Of a stretch of DNA of 62,801 nucleotides, positions 1 to 10,537 are shown piece by piece. Made by a program: the position numbers and the translations under genes. The stretch spans positions 40,684-103,484 of the forward strand of contig PLXJ01000047.1 of assembly GCA_003151395.1 (NCBI GenBank), read 5' to 3'. Origin of the DNA: Actinomycetota bacterium (GTDB taxonomy: Bacteria > Actinomycetota > Actinomycetes > Nanopelagicales > Nanopelagicaceae). The notes beneath the pieces are model-generated. The model was not told the origin of the DNA and searched no databases. It was given only the letters and a program-made list of their open reading frames with translations. How positions within the stretch are numbered: the stretch's first letter is position 1; each line of letters starts with the position of its first letter.

Positions 1-776
1 AGCTCCCTGAAACCGCAGGAGTAATCCCAAGTGATGTGTTTGCTCACGCTGTCAATCAAGTAGCTATCGCTGCCGGTAAAGACGATTCTCTCCCAACACT
101 CACTGGTGTTCATATTGAAATCAAACAGAACAAAATAACACTCGCTGCTACTGACCGTTACCGATTAGCTGTTCGTGAACTAAATTGGCAGGCAAAAAAC
201 AGCGAGATTGAAGTAAGCACACTTGTACGTGCTCGAACCTTGGCGGATGCAGCTAAGTCGTTGACTGCACATTCACAAGTAACAGTTGCTCTTTCTCCTG
301 TCGGATCAAATGAACGGTTGATAGGTTTTCTCTCAGAGTTAAAAACTATGACATCTAGAACTCTGGACGGGTCTTTCCCTCCTTTCAAACACCTTCTTCC
401 TGCAGATTCCATCGCCGAGGCAACAATTGAAGTGGGACCACTTTTAGATTCAGTTCGCCGAGTAGCACTCGTTACAGATAAAACCGTTCCACTACGGCTA
501 ATTTTCGCAAGTAACTCACTGCAATTGGAGGCTGGTGCAGGCGAGGAGGCGCAAGCAACCGAAGAACTAGAGATTATTTATACTGGAGAGCCAATCAGTA
601 TTGCTTTCAACCCTCAGTATTTAACCGATGGCCTTCAAGCTATTGGAACGTCTTATGTTCAAATCAACTTCACTGGGGCAAGTAAGCCGGCTGTACTAAC
701 CGGCAAACACGAACTCAATGGAACCCGCGACACAAGTTACCAATACCTACTTATGCCAATGCGCTATAGCGCATAA
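1..776 (+). CDS. dnaN: DNA polymerase III beta sliding clamp, C-terminal part
   Basis: This is the ring-shaped processivity clamp that tethers DNA polymerase III to DNA. The reading frame is open to the left edge (first full codon at base 3), so only the last 258 residues are present. The residues after the edge, including VNQVAIAAGKDDSLPTLTGV, match the conserved second-domain segment of actinobacterial DnaN, and the end (YQYLLMPMR) is the usual clamp C-terminus. A GTG at position 36 could be mistaken for a start, but the clamp-like sequence continues upstream of it. recF follows after 6 nt, which is the standard origin-proximal order. dnaA would be expected to the left. Confidence 0.96.
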   Translation, partial: LPETAGVIPSDVFAHAVNQVAIAAGKDDSLPTLTGVHIEIKQNKITLAATDRYRLAVRELNWQAKNSEIEVSTLVRARTLADAAKSLTAHSQVTVALSPVGSNERLIGFLSELKTMTSRTLDGSFPPFKHLLPADSIAEATIEVGPLLDSVRRVALVTDKTVPLRLIFASNSLQLEAGAGEEAQATEELEIIYTGEPISIAFNPQYLTDGLQAIGTSYVQINFTGASKPAVLTGKHELNGTRDTSYQYLLMPMRYSA

Positions 777-782
777 TCAAGC

Positions 783-1874
783 GTGCACCTCTCCCATCTA
801 TCACTTAAGAACTTCCGCTCTTATAGTGAATTAGAACTGCCATTGAGCCCCGGAATAACGGTATTTCTCGGACGGAATGGTGAAGGGAAGACAAATATCG
901 TCGAATCAATTCTCTACCTTTCTTTTCTTACCTCACATCGAACAAGTAGCGACCAGCCTCTCGTTAAATTAGGTGAAACCTCAGCATATATCCGGGCTAA
1001 AACTAATCACCCTGATCGAGAGATTTTAGTGGAGTTAGAAATCAATGCCGATAAAGCCAATCGCGCCAGAATAAATCAAAATGTAACGAGAAGCCAGAAA
1101 GAGATTTATGGCTTAGTTCAATGCATATATTTTTCACCAGAAGATATGGACCTTGTGCGCGGAGATCCAACAGAGCGTCGTAGGTTTATCGATCAAATTT
1201 TAGTGCTGCACACCCCAAGACTTGCAGGGGTGATTTCAGATTACGAAAGAGCCCTCAAGCAGAGAAATGCACTGTTAAAAACCCGAGCCAATGTAACTGC
1301 GCTAGAGCCATGGGACCTTCATGTCGCAAAATTTGGTGCAGAATTAATCGCGGCCAGGCTCTCACTCCTGGAAGAATTCAATCCAGTTTTTGCTGAAACT
1401 TACCAAGAGATTTCGGCTGAAAAACCTGCATTTATTACTTATAAAAGCTCCATAGAAAATCCATCCCAAAACATCGCGGAAAACATTGAAATCATTTTGT
1501 CAACCATGGCGGAGATTAAACGTCAAGAGTTGGATCGAGGCCTGACCCTGGTTGGTCCGCACCGCGATGATCTACTCATCCAACTCGGAGACCATCTGGT
1601 GAAAGGATATGCCTCTCACGGAGAATCTTGGTCGATTGCACTCTCATTAAAACTTTCTGCATATCGATTATTGGTAGAGCAAGGAAACCAACCAATTTTG
1701 ATCCTAGATGATGTTTTTTCTGAGCTCGATGAAGGGCGCCGAGATCAACTCGTCGCGCTTGCACAATCTGCTGAACAGACGTTTGTAACAGTCGCAGTTG
1801 AAGGAGACCTACCAAAAAATATATTAGGAACTACTTACTATGTTAAAAATGGAAGCGTTAAATTAAAGGCATGA
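783..1874 (+). CDS. recF: DNA replication/repair protein RecF
   Basis: RecF is an SMC-like ATPase that helps load RecA at gapped DNA and stalled forks. The 363-residue length is normal for the family. The N-terminus MHLSHLSLKNFRSY is the classic RecF start, followed by Walker A GRNGEGKT (about residue 30). A signature-like segment lies near VKGYASHGES and Walker B is LILDDVFSELD near residue 305. The start codon is GTG, 6 nt after dnaN, and the stop overlaps the next gene by 4 nt (ATGA), so the two are probably translationally coupled in one replication operon. Confidence 0.96.
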   Translation: MHLSHLSLKNFRSYSELELPLSPGITVFLGRNGEGKTNIVESILYLSFLTSHRTSSDQPLVKLGETSAYIRAKTNHPDREILVELEINADKANRARINQNVTRSQKEIYGLVQCIYFSPEDMDLVRGDPTERRRFIDQILVLHTPRLAGVISDYERALKQRNALLKTRANVTALEPWDLHVAKFGAELIAARLSLLEEFNPVFAETYQEISAEKPAFITYKSSIENPSQNIAENIEIILSTMAEIKRQELDRGLTLVGPHRDDLLIQLGDHLVKGYASHGESWSIALSLKLSAYRLLVEQGNQPILILDDVFSELDEGRRDQLVALAQSAEQTFVTVAVEGDLPKNILGTTYYVKNGSVKLKA

Positions 1875-2326
1875 AAGTAGACCTAGCTAGAGAGCTATAT
1901 AAAAGTTGGCGGGACACTTCTCGAAAAAATAAACGAAACGAGATCCCCGAGCAAGCTCGTGCAAAAGTTGACGACCCGCAATCACTCAACGCCGTTTTAT
2001 CTGAATTGGTTCAAGCTCGTGATTGGCGTCAAGGAATTGCCGAGGGGTCGCTTTTTACGGATTGGTTACAAGTTGTTGGTCCCGATATAGGTTCCCACTC
2101 CACCCCAATTTCTCTCGTAGATGGCCTTCTCACCATCCAGGCAAGCTCCTCGGCTTGGGCAACTCAACTCACCCTTATCGCCACCAATCTTTTAAGTACG
2201 ATTTCAAGTTCTGCTCCCGGCGCCTTAGTCGAAGAAATACTTGTCTTGCCACCTGGATCGCCAAGTTGGAAAAAAGGGATCAGAACCATCCGAAATGCTC
2301 GTGGTCCTAGGGATACCTACGGCTAA
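1871..2326 (+). CDS. DciA-like protein (DUF721)
   Basis: This 151-residue protein between recF and gyrB occupies the place of the actinobacterial DUF721 gene (Rv0004 in Mycobacterium). That family includes DciA, which helps load or activate the replicative helicase. The C-terminal half, with FTDWLQVVGPDIGSHSTPIS and LTIQASSSAWATQL, matches the DUF721 core; the N-terminal 50 residues are charged and probably disordered. It overlaps recF by 4 nt. About 180 nt without a gene follow before gyrB, where its promoter presumably lies, but I could not fix a convincing promoter there. The family assignment is firm; the helicase role is taken from relatives. Confidence 0.85.
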   Translation: MKVDLARELYKSWRDTSRKNKRNEIPEQARAKVDDPQSLNAVLSELVQARDWRQGIAEGSLFTDWLQVVGPDIGSHSTPISLVDGLLTIQASSSAWATQLTLIATNLLSTISSSAPGALVEEILVLPPGSPSWKKGIRTIRNARGPRDTYG

Positions 2327-2499
2327 TCTCTAAAAACCTGTCAGAAGTTCATTTACGCCTTTTTACGGCTGGTTCTCACCACGGTTTACCACTAAGATAA
2401 GAGTTTGAAGCAGCCATATCCGCCTAAGGATTGGTCTAGAAGGATTTACTCAATTTAGCCAAAACAAGGGTTTTGCGTGAGAGTTGGGCTAGAAGATGA

Positions 2500-4466
<1,967 letters not shown>

Positions 4467-4467
<1 letters not shown>

Positions 4468-6959
4468 TGGAAGGCAGATTTCAAGAAGGTATGGCCGGCT
4501 CAAAGATTGAGTCCGTTGACTTACAAGTTGAAATGGCGCGAAGTTATCTTGACTATGCGATGTCAGTCATTGTTGGTCGCGCTTTGCCAGATGTTCGCGA
4601 TGGTTTAAAACCAGTACACCGCCGGGTTCTTTATGCCATGTTCGATGCGGGTTACCGCCCAGATAAGGGTTATTACAAATCTTCTCGTATCGTCGGTGAC
4701 GTCATGGGTAACTACCACCCGCACGGCGATGGAGCCATTTACGATGCGGTTGTACGCCTAGCCCAATTTTGGTCGCTTCGTTACCCCTTGATTGACGGTA
4801 ACGGAAACTTCGGTTCTCCTGGCAATGATCCGGCAGCGGCAATGCGCTATACCGAGGCAAAACTTGCGCCGTTAGCTATGGAGATGATGCGCGATATCGA
4901 TGAAGATACCGTCAATTTCATTCCAAACTATGACGGTCGCTCACAAGAGCCAACGGTTCTCCCATCGCGTTTTCCAAACCTGCTTGTAAATGGATCAGCT
5001 GGAATCGCGGTTGGCATGGCTACCAACATTCCACCTCACAACTTAACGGAAATTATCGAAGCAACTGCCTGGGCGCTCGAACACCCAGATGCGACACCTG
5101 AAGAAACTCTTGCGAAGTTAATGACCATTGTTAAAGGTCCAGATTTTCCAACAAAGGCGTTAATCGTTGGCCGTCAAGGTATTGAAGACGCGTACCGGAC
5201 CGGACGCGGATCAATCATCATGCGAGCGGTAGTTGAGTTCGAAGAGATTAATAAACGCACCTGTCTGGTTGTTACCGAACTTCCCTATCAAGTGAACCCA
5301 GACAATCTTGCGCTGAAAATTGCAGAGTTGGTCAAGGATGGCAGAATCAAGGGAATCGCGGATGTTCGAGATGAAGGTAACGAACGCCTTGGACAGAGAC
5401 TCGTCATAGTCCTACGTAATGACGCAACTCCAAAGGTTGTACTTAATAACCTTTACAAACACACCCAACTTCAGGACTCTTTCGGTGCAAATATGTTGGC
5501 GCTTGTGGATGGAGTTCCACGGACGCTTCGCCTTGATGAGTTCATCCGATACTACATTGAACACCAAGTAGAGGTAATTGTTCGTCGCACTAAATTCCGT
5601 TTGGCAGAGCGCGAAAAACGCGCCCACATCTTGCAAGGCTACCTCAAGGCACTCGACGCTCTTGATGCCGTCATCGCTTTAATCCGCGCTTCCAAGACTC
5701 CAGAGGAAGCTCGCACTGGACTTATGAAACTGCTGGATGTAGATGAAATTCAGGCGAATGCAATTTTGGACATGCAACTGCGTCGAATTGCCGCACTTGA
5801 ACGCCAGAAGATCAATGATGAATACGAAACTTTGATGGCCGATATCGTCCAATTGAATGAAATTTTAGCGAGTGAGTCAAAGCAACGTGAAATCATTAAA
5901 TCAGAGCTCCTAGAACTTGGTGAGAAATACGCTGATGGGCGTCGTACTCAAATTGTTTTGGCCGAGTCTGATTTATCAACCGAAGATTTAATTCCTGATC
6001 AGGAAGTTGTGGTAACGATTACGCGGAGTGGTTATTCCAAGCGCACCAAAGCAGAGCTCTATCGCGCACAACGTCGTGGCGGTAAGGGCGTAAAAGGCGC
6101 GGCACTCAAACAAGATGATTTGGTGGACCACTTCTTTACTGCCTCAACACATGATTGGTTACTCTTTTTTACTAACAAAGGCCGGGTGTATCGCGCCAAA
6201 GTTCATGAACTTCCTGATGCTGGACGCGACGCACGCGGACAACATGTTGCCAACCTTCTCGCATTTAAACCAGATGAAGTTATCGCGCAGGTTATTTCTT
6301 TGCGCGAATACGATCCCACTCATTACTTGATGATCGCTACCAAATCTGGAATGGTCAAAAAGTCACCTTTAACGGAGTACGACTCTCCTCGAGTAGGCGG
6401 TTTGATCGCCATAAACTTAAAGCCCGAAGATGAAGTCGTTTCCGCAGCTCTGATTACAAATGATGATGAAATCTTGTTGGTGAGTCGTCATGGGATGTCG
6501 TTGCGCTTTGCCGCCCGGGAAACATCGATTCGGTCTATGGGACGTTCAACTTCTGGTGTAATCGGAATGAAGTTTCGAACCAACGATCAATTATTAACAA
6601 TGGCAGCAATTTCAGGATCCTCCTCCGATCAATATGTCTTGACTGCGACCGATGGCGGGTATGCCAAGAGAACTCCACTAGATGAGTATCGTGAACAAGC
6701 TCGCGGAGGACTCGGTGTAAAAGCAGCAAAAATTGATGAAAATTCTCGAGGTACGTTGGTTGGGGCGATGATTGTTCTACCGACTGATGAGATCTTGGCG
6801 ATTACATCTGGTGGTGTTGTTATTCGAACCGCTGTGGAGGAGATTCGTGAAACCAGCAGAGATACTCTCGGAGTGCGACTTGTTAACCTAAGTGAAGGTA
6901 CCTCTGTCGTATCTATAACCCAAGTAAAAGAGGTAGTTTCTGATGAGATTTTGGGCTAA
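4467..6959 (+). CDS. gyrA: DNA gyrase subunit A
   Basis: This is the breakage-reunion subunit of gyrase, 830 residues. The catalytic tyrosine is Y128 in [10 protein letters not shown]. The GyrA box QRRGGKG marks the start of the C-terminal DNA-wrapping beta-pinwheel, identifying gyrase rather than topoisomerase IV. In the quinolone-resistance region, [10 protein letters not shown] has Gly at position 89 where E. coli has Ser83 and M. tuberculosis Ala90. The ATG at 4467 overlaps gyrB; a second in-frame ATG at 4491 is possible and would shorten the protein by 8 residues. The small DUF3566 membrane protein gene often found after gyrA in actinobacteria is absent. Confidence 0.98.
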
Positions 6960-7006
6960 TCCCTGAAGTCGGGTAGCCTCAGGCACTCGAAAGAAACCCA
7001 TAAAAT

Positions 7007-7081
7007 GGGCCTGTAGCTCAGCTTGGTTAGAGCGCTTCCCTGATAAGGAAGAGGTCGGAGGTTCAAGTCCTCCCAGGCCCA
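7007..7081 (+). tRNA. tRNA-Ile (GAT)
   Basis: The sequence folds as a full cloverleaf. The acceptor stem is GGGCCTG/CAGGCCC, the anticodon stem CTTCC/GGAAG with loop CTGATAA (anticodon GAT at 7042-7044), and the T arm contains GTTCAAGTC. The discriminator is A7081 and CCA is not encoded. Its place after gyrA is standard in actinobacteria. Confidence 0.97.
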
Positions 7082-7185
7082 CTCAGATTTTTAAACCGTA
7101 AGTTGAAGGTCATTAATTTGCCAAGCTGCAACTCCGACCTCTGATTACAATCAAAATAATTTACTGATGCACTAAAGGAGACGCG

Positions 7186-7845
7186 ATGAAGATCGGCATT
7201 ATTGGAGCGGGAAATATCGGGGGTAACCTCACTAGGCGTTTGACCAAGCTCGGACATCAGGTAACGGTTGCCAACTCCCGTGGTCCAGAAAGCTTGAGCG
7301 AGTTAGTAGCTGAAACTGGCGCAACTTCGGCTTTGTCGGAGGAGGCTGCCCGCGGGGCTGATCTAGTTGTCGTGACCATTCCCGAGAAGAAGGTGCCAAA
7401 TCTCGCCAAAGGATTTCTGGATGGTGCTAATAACGGAGTCATCGTTATTGATACAGGTAATTACTATCCGCAGCAACGCGATGGTCTTATTGCCGAAATT
7501 GAAGATGGGTTAACGGAGAGCCGATGGGTTTCGAACCAGATTGGGTATCCAGTGGTAAAGGCATTTAATGGCATCTACTCTGCGAACATTATTGATCTTG
7601 CCCGCTCAGAGGGTGCTCCTGACCGGATGGCTCTACCGGTCGCCGGTGATGAGCCCGCCGCCAAGCAGGTTGTTATGGATTTGATCGAGGAGTTAGGTTT
7701 TGACGCCGTTGATGCAGGCAGTATTGATGACTCTTGGCGCCAACAACCTGGGACCCCGGTTTATGGTTTGGTGGGCAACGCTCATGCGGTGAAGTTGGCC
7801 TTAGCTGCTGCAGAACACTTCCGTACCACTGAGTGGCGGGCGTAA
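7186..7845 (+). CDS. NAD(P)-binding oxidoreductase, F420-dependent NADP reductase-like
   Basis: This 219-residue cytoplasmic protein starts with a Rossmann dinucleotide fold (KIGIIGAGNIGGNLTRRL) and has the NADP-type continuation VTVANSRGPESL, in which N-S-R suits the 2'-phosphate. The rest, including VVKAFNGIYS, resembles the NPD / F420-dependent NADP oxidoreductase family (PF03807). F420 use is not proven, because many family members act on other substrates. The start has a strong Shine-Dalgarno (aaaggag). Its 3' end overlaps the convergent membrane gene by 45 bp (7801-7845), so both proteins' C-termini are encoded by the same DNA on opposite strands. Confidence 0.75.
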   Translation: MKIGIIGAGNIGGNLTRRLTKLGHQVTVANSRGPESLSELVAETGATSALSEEAARGADLVVVTIPEKKVPNLAKGFLDGANNGVIVIDTGNYYPQQRDGLIAEIEDGLTESRWVSNQIGYPVVKAFNGIYSANIIDLARSEGAPDRMALPVAGDEPAAKQVVMDLIEELGFDAVDAGSIDDSWRQQPGTPVYGLVGNAHAVKLALAAAEHFRTTEWRA

Positions 7846-8736
7846 CCCCAGCGTTCGCCCGAGAAATAAGAAGCCGGCAATCACCGAAATTGCTTCTGCG
7901 ATTCCCCAAGGAAAAGCTCCAATAAAAGTTGAACTTTCCGCGTGAGCCATCACCCAGGCACTGGCGGCTAGAACCGTAAATAGTGAAGAAAGAAAAGGAA
8001 AGCGACGAACAAGATTTATCGTAGATTCCCCTATTTCAAATAGCGCTCGAGGATGGCTTGAATGAAGATCCAAGTTTTCAGAAGAGGAATTTACCGGGAG
8101 CTTAATCACACTAGTGAGTCCAATAACAGCTACTAGGACCATTGATGACGCACCAACCGTTAAAACCATTCCAGATCTTGGGGTACCCCGGTGCATGTCA
8201 AAGATAAAGTTGGCAGCCATTGTTGCCGTGCCTATCGATAGCGCAATCATAGAAACGGTGATGCACCGTTTGACGTACGCACGACCAGTTCCTGAACTTG
8301 CAGATGTCTTCCAGGTTGCCACAGATCGCGACAACCCACAGACTCCAGCAACCAGTGCAAATTGAAATGCAATGACGCTTAGGAAAAAAGTAATTTGCTG
8401 GGGTAAATTTGCGAGCGCTGTTGTTTTAGGTTGATTTATTACGGCAAGAAGAAATACTGCAACGACTGATGCACCAGTAGTTAGGGCGATTATCGGTGCC
8501 CGCCGCGTAGCTTTAGCTCCGGCGTCGGCATTAAATTGGCTTGCGATTAGAGTCAGCGGGCCGAAAGCGGTCACGGCTTGGGATTCTGCATCCATACTTG
8601 AAGATTCATGAGCGGATAAACTCTCAACAGATTGAAGTAGGTGATCGCGAACTTCTTCGAGGATTTCGTCCCTTTTCTTGCGACCTACCTTCAATCTCGC
8701 CGATAAATCGTTGAGGTATTCTTCAATTTCACTCAT
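7801..8736 (-). CDS. HAAS-domain membrane protein, PadR-associated
   Basis: The protein is 311 residues from the ATG at 8736. The first 45 residues (EIEEYLNDLSARLKVGRKKR, then DEILEEVRDHL) form the helical HAAS / DUF1700 domain that typically accompanies PadR regulators. About six hydrophobic segments follow (for example near residues 80-100, 110-135 and 265-290), so it is an integral membrane protein of unknown activity. I rejected a longer start at 8787 because the 8736 ATG overlaps the padR stop in an ATGA coupling and begins exactly at the conserved domain. It probably works with PadR in an envelope-stress or antimicrobial response; this is inference from the pairing. Confidence 0.75.
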   Translation of the reverse strand: MSEIEEYLNDLSARLKVGRKKRDEILEEVRDHLLQSVESLSAHESSSMDAESQAVTAFGPLTLIASQFNADAGAKATRRAPIIALTTGASVVAVFLLAVINQPKTTALANLPQQITFFLSVIAFQFALVAGVCGLSRSVATWKTSASSGTGRAYVKRCITVSMIALSIGTATMAANFIFDMHRGTPRSGMVLTVGASSMVLVAVIGLTSVIKLPVNSSSENLDLHSSHPRALFEIGESTINLVRRFPFLSSLFTVLAASAWVMAHAESSTFIGAFPWGIAEAISVIAGFLFLGRTLGLRPPLSGTEVFCSS

Positions 8737-9059
8737 GCAGGATTCACCGCCAAAATATTCGTGACCGCGGCAGAGAATTCTTGCCAAGATTTACGACTCT
8801 TTTCGAGCGAGCCATACCCAGCCGCAACAAGGTGATAGACCCGGCGCTGGCGCCCGTCCACCATCTCGTGAGTACTTTTTACCAATCCAGCATCTTCCAA
8901 CCGGTGAAGGGCCGGATAAATAGTTCCTTCAGGAAGGTCAAACACGCCCGCGCTACTGGTTCGAAGTGATTCCAAAATTGAATATCCATAAGCGGGTCGA
9001 ATTTCAAGAGTTGCTAGAATTAGCGCTTCAAGGTGCCCTTTTAGTTGCTGATTGCTCAT
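8733..9059 (-). CDS. PadR-family transcriptional regulator
   Basis: This 108-residue winged-helix repressor of the small PadR type has the typical features. LKGHLEALILATLEIRPAYG and SILESLRTSS form the first helices, LPEGTIYPALHRLEDAGLV is the recognition wing region, and GRQRRVYHLVAAG the hairpin. It is co-transcribed with the downstream HAAS membrane gene through an ATGA overlap. A perfect palindrome overlaps its -10 element and start codon, which suggests that PadR represses its own operon. The ligand is unknown. Confidence 0.93.
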   Translation of the reverse strand: MSNQQLKGHLEALILATLEIRPAYGYSILESLRTSSAGVFDLPEGTIYPALHRLEDAGLVKSTHEMVDGRQRRVYHLVAAGYGSLEKSRKSWQEFSAAVTNILAVNPA

Positions 9060-9096
9060 ACCTAGTAATACTAGGTATGACAGGGAGCTTTGTCAA
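9058..9096 (-). promoter_or_regulatory. padR promoter with palindromic operator, probably leaderless
   Basis: On the minus strand TTGACA (9091-9096) is followed by a 17-nt spacer and TAGTAT (9068-9073), a good sigma-70-type promoter. The -10 lies only 8 nt before the padR ATG, so transcription should begin at or very near the start codon. A perfect inverted repeat, ATACCTAGTA (9058-9067), one base, TACTAGGTAT (9069-9078), covers the -10 and the start codon. It is the obvious PadR operator. Confidence 0.75.
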
Positions 9097-9163
9097 GTAT
9101 GTCTACCATCCAATTTCCTAGCCTCACCCACTTCGTATAAGGTACGGATTCTGAAATAAATAC

Positions 9164-9236
9164 GGGGCCTTAGCTCAATTGGTAGAGCGCCTGCTTTGCA
9201 AGCAGGAGGTCAGGAGTTCGATCCTCCTAGGCTCCA
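9164..9236 (+). tRNA. tRNA-Ala (TGC)
   Basis: A complete cloverleaf is present: acceptor stem GGGGCCT/AGGCTCC with one G-T pair, anticodon arm CCTGC-TTTGCAA-GCAGG giving anticodon TGC, and T loop TTCGATC. The discriminator is A9236 and no CCA is encoded. Confidence 0.97.
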
Positions 9237-9292
9237 CTTAGTAGTTTCAACATTCAGTCAATTAAACAGACACCTAAAGCGGAGGCACCGGA

Positions 9293-9760
9293 ATGACAAC
9301 AGCAACCCTTCACACAACCAAAGGTGACATTGTCATCGAACTCTTCGAAAATCAGGTTCCAAAGACGGTTAAGAACTTCGTCGACCTGGCTCAGAAGGAT
9401 TTTTATAACGGCACTATCTTTCATCGCGTCATCGCAGGCTTCATGATTCAAGGTGGATGCCCGCAGGGCACCGGAACCGGTGGGCCCGGATATAAATTTG
9501 ATGATGAATTCCATGGAGAACTAAATTTCGACCGGCCATACCTACTTGCGATGGCTAACTCGGGTCCAAACACGAACGGATCACAATTCTTTATCACCGC
9601 GGCTCCAACCACCTGGCTTAACCGCAAGCACTCTATTTTCGGTGAGGTAAAAGATGAGGCTTCACAGAAAGTTGTTGATGCAATTGAAACGACAAAGACT
9701 GGCGGAGGCGACCGCCCAGCGGAAGCAATAAAGATTAACTCTGTAACTATTACCGAATAG
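9293..9760 (+). CDS. Peptidyl-prolyl cis-trans isomerase, cyclophilin type
   Basis: This 155-residue cyclophilin isomerises peptidyl-proline bonds during protein folding. It has the core motifs [13 protein letters not shown] (catalytic Arg and Phe), [16 protein letters not shown] (about residues 84-99) and the tryptophan loop [13 protein letters not shown]. There is no signal peptide, so it should be cytoplasmic. Its position near tRNA-Ile/tRNA-Ala and upstream of a rhomboid gene repeats the conserved actinobacterial order around ppiA. A GGAGG-like site lies 8-12 nt before the ATG. Confidence 0.95.
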   Translation: MTTATLHTTKGDIVIELFENQVPKTVKNFVDLAQKDFYNGTIFHRVIAGFMIQGGCPQGTGTGGPGYKFDDEFHGELNFDRPYLLAMANSGPNTNGSQFFITAAPTTWLNRKHSIFGEVKDEASQKVVDAIETTKTGGGDRPAEAIKINSVTITE

Positions 9761-9775
9761 CCTCTCCACTTCATT

Positions 9776-10378
9776 ATGAAGCTGAAGAATTCATTAACGA
9801 CAACTTTTATTGTTGTTATATCTGGGTTCTTTATTATCGCTACATATGCACCAACCATTACTTGGGGTGGGCTAAACCTCCAAGAAAATCTGTTGTTGAT
9901 TAATAAAGCGGTGTTCAACGATGGTCACGTCCATGGTGTTTATGCCGGAGAATGGTGGCGCGTATTTACTGTCGTGCTCACCCATGCAAACTGGCTACAT
10001 CTGGGTTCTAATATGCTGGTCTTTTTCCAACTAGGAAATATTGTTGAGCAGTACTACGGCAAGGTGCGATATTCCTTCATCCTGCTCAGCTCAGCCTTAG
10101 TTGCAGCCTTCTCCGTACTCTGGCTTGATCCCGTTAACCAACCGTCCGTGGGTGCTTCCGGAATGATCTTTGGATTGTTCGGCGTCATGCTGGTGACGGG
10201 CAAAGGGATGCACGTTGATTACAGACAGGTCTTAGGACTGCTTGTTCTCAACATTGCCTTTAGTTTCGTCCCCGGGGTCGATTGGCACGCACATGCTGGT
10301 GGCCTAGTTGGCGGACTAGCCGCGGCACTACTTCTCCAGGTAATACCGCGTCGCAGTATCCGCAATAGCTGGGAATAA
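9776..10378 (+). CDS. Rhomboid-family intramembrane serine protease
   Basis: This 200-residue membrane protein shows the rhomboid signatures. NWLHLGSNM (about residues 72-80) is the helix-2 His/Asn motif, GASG with catalytic S128 lies in GASGMIFGLFG, and the catalytic His is H173 in HAHAGG. Six hydrophobic segments can be traced, the minimal six-helix rhomboid core. It would cleave transmembrane substrates within the bilayer; the substrate is unknown. It lies 15 nt after the cyclophilin gene, so the two may be co-transcribed. Confidence 0.93.
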   Translation: MKLKNSLTTTFIVVISGFFIIATYAPTITWGGLNLQENLLLINKAVFNDGHVHGVYAGEWWRVFTVVLTHANWLHLGSNMLVFFQLGNIVEQYYGKVRYSFILLSSALVAAFSVLWLDPVNQPSVGASGMIFGLFGVMLVTGKGMHVDYRQVLGLLVLNIAFSFVPGVDWHAHAGGLVGGLAAALLLQVIPRRSIRNSWE

Positions 10379-10414
10379 ACCTCCTCCAGCTCGCGTTACC
10401 TGATTAACTCCTAA

Positions 10415-10468
10415 CTTGAGCCACCGAGACTCAATCTTTTGACACTCTGGGACTCAAGGGACGAGAAT
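10415..10468 (+). promoter_or_regulatory. dnaK operon promoter with two HAIR-like HspR operators
   Basis: Two sites fit the HspR-associated inverted repeat CTTGAGT-N7-ACTCAAG. Site 1 is CTTGAGC-N7-ACTCAAT at 10415-10435 (two mismatches). Site 2 is TTTGACA-N7-ACTCAAG at 10438-10458 (perfect right half, degenerate left half). The left arm of site 2 contains a perfect -35 hexamer TTGACA (10439-10444), followed by 18 nt and a weak -10 GAGAAT (10463-10468). HspR binding would therefore block RNA polymerase. Farther down, a small CCCC-tagc-GGGG hairpin (10504-10515) sits just before the dnaK Shine-Dalgarno. Confidence 0.75.
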
Positions 10469-10537
10469 TCAGTCAGGCCCCGACGTAAAAACGGGCAAGA
10501 AACCCCCTAGCGGGGCGAAATAAAGGGAGAAATACAG

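Noticed and set aside
36-776. GTG at 36 as the start of dnaN
   Set aside because: Sequence upstream in the same frame is clamp-like and open to the window edge, so the gene is truncated rather than starting here.
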